Both the position numbers and the translations under genes were made by a program. The notes under the pieces were generated by a model. That model was not told where the DNA came from. It saw only the letters and a program-made list of their open reading frames with translations, and made no database searches. DNA of 64,000 nt from Streptomyces liliifuscus (GTDB lineage Bacteria > Actinomycetota > Actinomycetes > Streptomycetales > Streptomycetaceae): assembly GCF_016598615.1 (NCBI RefSeq), contig NZ_CP066831.1, positions 9,486,001 through 9,550,000 of the forward strand. Reading direction: 5' to 3'. This document shows positions 59,830-64,000 of the stretch, in pieces. Each line of letters starts with the position of its first letter. Position 1 is the first letter of the stretch.

Positions 59830-60337
59830 AAACGTCACGAGTTCCATGACCGGATGTGACCGCTTTGTGTGAGGTATTTCCGCAGACAGGGGCCTTCTTC
59901 GGCCAATAACAGAGCAAGATCCCCACCCGAGTCGGCTCGGAACGTGCCCGTTTACTGCCTGCTGCCCGACTGAGGGGGAGCCGATGACGGTCATCGTCGT
60001 GCGGGGGCGCGGAAGCGCACAGGACGGGACGGCGGCAGCGGCCGTCCGCGCATCTCATCGGTAACGCCGAACCGGTACCGCACATCTCCGTGGGACACCC
60101 AGGCACAAGACGATCACCAAGGGCAGCCCGGCCGATCACCGCCTGGAACGGCGACGTGGACTGGCGGAGCACCTGTCTCGGGCTTCGAGCGGGGTCGTCA
60201 GAATCAGAAGACGGAACGACAGGGACAGTGGGCGGGAAGAGCGTCTCATCAGGCGTGTCCCGCGTACCTACGCCCTGCGGCCGCACCCTCGACGGAGGGA
60301 TCAACGCCACCCGGGCAGCGGCCCGATGAAAACAGGG
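59830..60337. other. Gene-free region between DeoR promoter and P450 terminator
   Basis: About 500 bases. Open frames here (for example 60090-60329 plus) have arginine/serine-rich shadow-like translations and no ribosome-binding site. I see no RNA gene or repeat. Confidence 0.5.
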
Positions 60338-60368
60338 CTGCCGTGCCCCGACGTCATGGGCACGGCAG
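60338..60368 (-). terminator. Terminator of the P450 gene
   Basis: Perfect 11-bp stem CTGCCGTGCCC (60338-60348) with GGGCACGGCAG (60358-60368), 15 bases past the P450 stop codon. Confidence 0.75.
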
Positions 60369-60383
60369 TGCTTCCTGCGTGGG

Positions 60384-61700
60384 TCAGGCGAGGGTCACCT
60401 CGACCGGCAGTTTTTTGATGCCGTTGACGAAGTTGGAGCGCACTCGGGGGACGTCGCCGGCCAGTTTGATGTCGGCGATCCTCGGGATCAGCTCCTCGAA
60501 CATGATGCGGATCTCGGTGCGGGCGAGGAGGTTGCCCAGGCAGAGGTGGGGGCTGCCCTTGCCGAAGGTGACGTGGTCGTTGTCGGTGCGGGCGACGTCA
60601 AGGTCGTAGGGATTGTCGAAGACGTCCTCGTCGCGGTTGCCGGAGGCGAACCACATGACGACCTTGTCGCCCTCCTTGACCTGCTTGCCGCCGAGTTCGA
60701 CATCGCGGGTGGCGGTGCGGCGGAAGTGATACACGGGGGAGGCCCAGCGCAGGAACTCCTCGACCGCGGTGGGAATCAGGGAGGGGTCGTCCTTGAGCCT
60801 GGCCAGCTGCTCGGGGTGCTGGAGCAGGGCCAGCATCGAGTGGGAGATGGTGTGGCGGGTGGTCTCGTTGCCGGCCACGACCAGGAGCAGGAAGTAGTTG
60901 TCGAAGTCCTGTGCGGACAGCGGGACTCCGTCGCGCGGGGTCGTGTTGACCAGCTTCGACACCAGGTCCGTGCCGTCGCCGCCGCGCCGCTGCCGGGCCA
61001 GCTCCCGGCCGTACTCGAAGACTTCGAGGGAGGCGGGGGAACGGAAGGGCAGGTCGCGGTACTGCTCGCTCTCCGCGCTGTTCAGCAGGACGTCCGCGTA
61101 GTCGGGGTCGGTGTTGCCGATGATGCGGTTGCCCCAGTCGATGAGCCGCTGGTTGTCCTCCGGCGGTACGTCGAGCAGGCGTGCCAGCACGTTGATGGGG
61201 AAGTCGGCGGAGACGTCGGCCACGAAGTCGAAGGTGCCCTTGGCGAGGGCCGCGTCCAGGGTCTTCGCGGTCAGGCCGCGCAGGAAGTCGCCGTAGCTGT
61301 TGATGACGGCCGCGCCGAACTGTCGCTGGATCACGCTGCGCATCGCGCGGTGGCGGACGCCGTCCAGCTCCAGGATGGAGGCGCGTTTCTTGATCTGGTC
61401 CTCGTCGACCTCTTCGAGGTTGACGAATTTCGTGGAGGTGAAGGTCTCCGCGTCGCGGTCGACTCGCGCGATGTCCGCGTGCCGGGTCACCGCCCAGAAG
61501 CCGGAGTTGGGGGCCTCCTCCGGCTGCCAGTGGACGGGGTCCTGGTGGCGCAGGGTGTGGAACATCCGCCACGGGGTGACGCCGTCGGCGAAGTTGTCGA
61601 GGTCGGCGAGGTCGACCCGGTCGAGCGGCATGGGCTCGTCGAGGGCGGCGCGCAGTTCGGCACGGGTGGTGGGGACGGCGCGGGCGGTGGGGCTGGTCAT
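60384..61700 (-). CDS. Cytochrome P450
   Basis: 438 aa soluble bacterial P450. I-helix AGNETT (276-281), ExxR EEFLR (314-318) and heme loop FGKGSPHLCLGN with Cys 387. The long acidic FVNLEEVDEDQIKKRASILELDGVRH region resembles CYP124/142-type and amine-hydroxylating P450s. Electrons would come from the ferredoxin and reductase encoded divergently at 63478. Lies 52 bases after a glutamine-synthetase-like gene on the same strand. Confidence 0.92.
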   Translation of the reverse strand: MTSPTARAVPTTRAELRAALDEPMPLDRVDLADLDNFADGVTPWRMFHTLRHQDPVHWQPEEAPNSGFWAVTRHADIARVDRDAETFTSTKFVNLEEVDEDQIKKRASILELDGVRHRAMRSVIQRQFGAAVINSYGDFLRGLTAKTLDAALAKGTFDFVADVSADFPINVLARLLDVPPEDNQRLIDWGNRIIGNTDPDYADVLLNSAESEQYRDLPFRSPASLEVFEYGRELARQRRGGDGTDLVSKLVNTTPRDGVPLSAQDFDNYFLLLVVAGNETTRHTISHSMLALLQHPEQLARLKDDPSLIPTAVEEFLRWASPVYHFRRTATRDVELGGKQVKEGDKVVMWFASGNRDEDVFDNPYDLDVARTDNDHVTFGKGSPHLCLGNLLARTEIRIMFEELIPRIADIKLAGDVPRVRSNFVNGIKKLPVEVTLA

Positions 61701-61752
61701 GGTGGTGGATCTCCTGGGCGGGGTGACGAGGGGCGGAGGCCTTTCGGCGGGG

Positions 61753-63108
61753 TTACAGGTGGTAGGCGTACTCGGTGAACTCCCAGTCCGTGACGTGCCG
61801 TTGGAAGCGTTCGACCTCGTTCCGCTTGTAGGTGAGGAAGGAGGTGGTGAAGTCCTTGCCGAGGATGTCGGTCAGGGCGGTGTCGGCCTCCAGCGCGTCG
61901 AGCGCGGTCGGCAGGCTCGCGGGCAGCAGGGCGGACCTGGCGGTGTCGTAGCCGTAGCCCTCCAGCGGGGCGGGCGGCTCCTCGCCCTCCTGGATGCCGA
62001 GCAGGGCGGCGGCGATCGTGCCCGCGATCAGCAGGTAGGGGTTGGCGCTGGCGTCGCCGAGACGGAGTTCGAGGCGGGCGCCGCTGCCGCGCTCGGGCGG
62101 GATGCGGACCATGGCGCTGCGGTTGTCGAGCCCCCAGTCGATCAGCCAGGGCGCGAGGGTGTCCGGTCCGAAGCGCTTGTACGAGTTCACGGTCGGGTTG
62201 GCCAGTGCGGCGAGCGCGGGTGCGTGGGCGAGGATGCCCGCGGCGGCGTGGCGGGCGGTGGCCGAGAGGCCGTACGCGCCGGAGGCGTCGTCGAAGGCGT
62301 TGTGCCCCTCGGTGTCGCTGCACGACAGGTGGAGGTGGAACCCGGAGCCGCCCGCGTCGCCGAACGGCTTGGCCATGAAGGTGGCCAGGTTGCCTTCCTT
62401 GCGGGCCAGTTCCTTGACGGCCGCCTTGAAGCGGAAGGCGCGGTCGGCGGCGTCCAGGGCCTCCGAGTGGGTGAGGTTGATCTCGTACTGGCCGCCGTCG
62501 AACTCGTGGTTGCCGGTGATGACGCCGAGGCCCAGGTCGCGTAGCTGCCGCAGGGTCCGCAGCAGGTGGTTGTCCGGGTCGGCGCGCAGGCCGGCGGTGT
62601 AGACGGCGCCGACGGCCTCCGGGGAGCGGCGCCATCCGGTGGGCGTGCCGGGCGCGGGCTCCAGGAGGAAGTACTCCAGCTCGGGGCCGACGACGGGGCG
62701 GAGTCCCTGCTCGGAACACCGGGCCAGGACGCCGCGCAGCAGGTCGCGCGGTGACTCGGGGGCGGGACCCCCGGTCGCCGGGTCGGTGACCTCGCCGAGA
62801 CAGGTGGCGACGCCGGGCTCCCAGGGCAAGGGGGTCGCGGTGGACAGATCGGGGCGTACGCACACGTCCGGCAGACCGGCGTCCAGACCGCCCGCGACCG
62901 GGACCACGTCCCCTTGAGGCGAGGTGTGGTAGACGGCGCGGCAGAAGGCCAGGCCGTGCTCGGACGCCGACGGCAGGTGCTCCAGCAGGACGTCCCGGGC
63001 ACGGTCGGTGCCGATGAGGTCGGGGTAGATCACCCGGACCACGTCGACGCCCTCGGCGGCGAGCCGCTCCATGTGCCGGCGGATGTCCGGGGTGTCGGAT
63101 GCGCTCAC
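61753..63108 (-). CDS. Glutamine-synthetase-like gamma-glutamylamide synthetase
   Basis: 451 aa, GTG with CCAAGGAG upstream. GPELEYFLLEP and GGQYEINLTHSEA bind metals; GSGFHLHLS, PTVNSYKRFGP and RLELRLGDASANPYL are GS landmarks. It lacks the classical adenylylation Tyr loop (NLYDLP). Related actinobacterial GlnA3/4 enzymes couple glutamate to amines or polyamines. Next to a P450, it may glutamylate an amine before oxidation. Confidence 0.85.
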   Translation of the reverse strand: MSASDTPDIRRHMERLAAEGVDVVRVIYPDLIGTDRARDVLLEHLPSASEHGLAFCRAVYHTSPQGDVVPVAGGLDAGLPDVCVRPDLSTATPLPWEPGVATCLGEVTDPATGGPAPESPRDLLRGVLARCSEQGLRPVVGPELEYFLLEPAPGTPTGWRRSPEAVGAVYTAGLRADPDNHLLRTLRQLRDLGLGVITGNHEFDGGQYEINLTHSEALDAADRAFRFKAAVKELARKEGNLATFMAKPFGDAGGSGFHLHLSCSDTEGHNAFDDASGAYGLSATARHAAAGILAHAPALAALANPTVNSYKRFGPDTLAPWLIDWGLDNRSAMVRIPPERGSGARLELRLGDASANPYLLIAGTIAAALLGIQEGEEPPAPLEGYGYDTARSALLPASLPTALDALEADTALTDILGKDFTTSFLTYKRNEVERFQRHVTDWEFTEYAYHL

Positions 63109-63477
63109 CAGTGTCTCCTTGGCGGCTGGGTGGGGACATCCCCCGTGCCTCGGGGCTCTGGGGATGGGGGGTGTGCAGAGAACGGAATCCGGGGTGCGGG
63201 TTCAGGAGGGCAGACCCCGGTACTACTCGTTTGGTCCCGAACGGTATGGAGCGAAGTCGTCGTCCCGCAAGAGGTTGGTCGAGAAAATTTATCCACCTGG
63301 ACAGGTATTGACCAGAGAGGAGTGGCTTCCTATGTTGTTTGAAGCCAAACGAGTCAGGGGTGCGGCTCTTTCGCACCCCTTTGGCCGAGGGGCCCGGCCA
63401 CATCCGGGCCGGGTCCCTCTTCAGCCCCACCTTGCTCCGATCCCTGCTCCGACGCCCTCACCCTCAGGAGGACCGCC
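63109..63477. promoter_or_regulatory. Divergent control region, P450/GS versus ferredoxin
   Basis: 369 bases, partly AT-rich (63268-63290). A 10-bp inverted pair ACTCGTTTGG (63225-63234) / CCAAACGAGT (63345-63354) is 110 bases apart. A hairpin terminator (63356-63380) and a second stem GGCCCGG/CCGGGCC (63391-63410) lie between the repeat and the ferredoxin gene. Confidence 0.5.
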
Positions 63478-63481
63478 ATGA
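63332..63481 (+). CDS. Possible 49-residue leader ORF before ferredoxin
   Basis: ATG after GAGAGGAG; the stop overlaps the ferredoxin ATG by 4 nt. Starts MLFEAKRVRGAALSHPFGRG, then Pro-rich. It runs across the hairpin at 63356-63380. Could be a translated leader coupled to the ferredoxin, or chance. Confidence 0.3.
   Translation: MLFEAKRVRGAALSHPFGRGARPHPGRVPLQPHLAPIPAPTPSPSGGPP
63356..63380 (+). terminator. Terminator or attenuator hairpin before ferredoxin gene
   Basis: 9-bp stem AGGGGTGCG (63356-63364) with CGCACCCCT (63372-63380), loop GCTCTTT, followed by TTGG; sits in the leader of the ferredoxin gene. Confidence 0.5.
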
Positions 63482-63666
63482 AGGTCGTCGTCGACATGAA
63501 CAAGTGCCAGGACCACGGCCAGTGCGTCTTCGCGGCACCCGACGTCTTCTCCATGGACGGCGACGGACACCTGGCGTACGTCTCCGGCCCCGACGAGGCG
63601 CTGCGCGACGAGGTCGAGGAGGCCGCGGACGTGTGTCCGCTGCAGGCCATCCGGATCGAGGTCTGA
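63478..63666 (+). CDS. [3Fe-4S] ferredoxin for the P450
   Basis: 62 aa, CAGGAGGACC upstream. MNKCQDHGQC (Cys 10 and 16, His in place of the middle Cys) and ADVCPLQAI (third Cys followed by Pro) are the ligand set of single [3Fe-4S] P450 ferredoxins. Passes electrons from the reductase encoded next to the P450. Six bases before the reductase gene. Confidence 0.92.
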   Translation: MKVVVDMNKCQDHGQCVFAAPDVFSMDGDGHLAYVSGPDEALRDEVEEAADVCPLQAIRIEV

Positions 63667-63672
63667 GTCCCC

Positions 63673-64000
63673 ATGGCCACAACCAGGACCGGACGCGTGG
63701 TCGTCGTGGGCGCTTCGATGGGCGGCCTGCGCGCCGCCGAGCAGCTCCGCGCGGCGGGCTGGACGGGCGCGATCACGGTCGTCGGCGACGAGCCCCACAT
63801 GCCCTACAACCGGCCTCCGCTGTCGAAAGAAGTGCTGGCAGGGAAGGCGCCGTTCGAGTCGCTGGCCTTCACGCCGAAGGCGGCCGCCGCCGATGTGGGG
63901 TGGCGGCTCGGCACGAAGGTCGTCGCGGCCCGCCTGGACGAGCGGACCGTCGAGTTCGACGACGGCGAGGTCATTCGCTACGACGGACTCGTCGTCGCCA
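63673..64000 (+). CDS. NAD(P)H ferredoxin reductase, N-terminal part (truncated by window edge)
   Basis: 109 residues visible. FAD-binding VVVVGASMGGLRAAEQLRAAGW near the start, DEPHMPYNRPPLSKEVLAG, then DDGEVIRYDGLVVA: the pattern of rubredoxin/putidaredoxin reductase-type enzymes. Sixth base after the ferredoxin stop, so cotranscribed; reduces it with NAD(P)H. Confidence 0.9.
   Translation, partial: MATTRTGRVVVVGASMGGLRAAEQLRAAGWTGAITVVGDEPHMPYNRPPLSKEVLAGKAPFESLAFTPKAAAADVGWRLGTKVVAARLDERTVEFDDGEVIRYDGLVVA

Noticed and set aside
60090..60329. 79-codon rightward frame in the DeoR-P450 gap
   Set aside because: No ribosome-binding site, no family pattern, and composition typical of untranslated G+C-rich DNA.

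Overview
The base composition (about 70% G+C, strong G/C preference at third codon positions), frequent GTG starts, 4-nt ATGA/GTGA gene overlaps, and families such as DUF6221, DUF6233, DUF5709, type B L31 and secreted PNGase A-like and GH109 enzymes point to a Streptomyces chromosome carrying an integrated tailed phage. About the first 27 kb are prophage or phage-like accessory DNA; the rest is ordinary chromosome.

PROPHAGE (1 to about 27 kb). It opens inside a tail tape measure gene and continues rightwards through a distal tail protein with a carbohydrate-binding-like module, a large tail protein with fibronectin-type segments, and two small genes. Then comes the most striking part: 16 consecutive leftward genes (15869 down to 8265) joined by fourteen 4-nt overlaps and one 1-nt overlap. 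They encode three glycosyltransferases (GT-A-like, GT2, GT4), two extended SDR sugar epimerase/dehydratases (one with the catalytic Tyr replaced by Leu) and small Cys-rich, DUF6221-type and membrane proteins. This looks like a phage-borne glycan-making or glycan-transferring island inside the late region. To its right lie the rightward lysis genes (amidase endolysin, holin-like proteins, a membrane protein with a collagen-like stalk) and four late genes, one with 20-residue tandem repeats, closed by a strong terminator (20246-20287). From 20.3 to 27.1 kb follow a small serine recombinase with a 54-bp nested inverted repeat at its promoter, many small actinophage-type genes, a candidate structured RNA, a short GntR regulator with a triple operator-like repeat, an XRE regulator, and a LexA-type (SOS) box. 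The right end of the element is not resolved; it is probably near 26.1-27.2 kb.

CHROMOSOME (27.2-64 kb). Region by region: an uncharacterised ORF, a TesB thioesterase and an SKI2-like helicase; a DUF457-type membrane protein; a type B L31 and a DUF5709 protein; a heterodimeric ABC exporter with one canonical and one degenerate ATP site; a lipoprotein L,D-transpeptidase; a GT39-type membrane glycosyltransferase; a secreted PNGase A-like amidase; a DctA transporter; a Tat-exported GH109 enzyme; a MarR regulator divergent from an ABC exporter; an MltG-like protein; a flavin monooxygenase; and the sulfonate operon ssuC-ssuB-ssuA-ssuD, preceded by a Cys-containing leader peptide that appears to be translated from a leaderless mRNA. 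Next are YjbQ, a DeoR-controlled sugar/polyol ABC transporter with a zinc alcohol/polyol dehydrogenase, and at the right edge a cytochrome P450 plus glutamine-synthetase-like gene divergent from a [3Fe-4S] ferredoxin and the start of a ferredoxin reductase, a set that together suggests oxidation and gamma-glutamylation of an amine.

All assignments come from reading translated sequence and motifs by eye; no database search was run.
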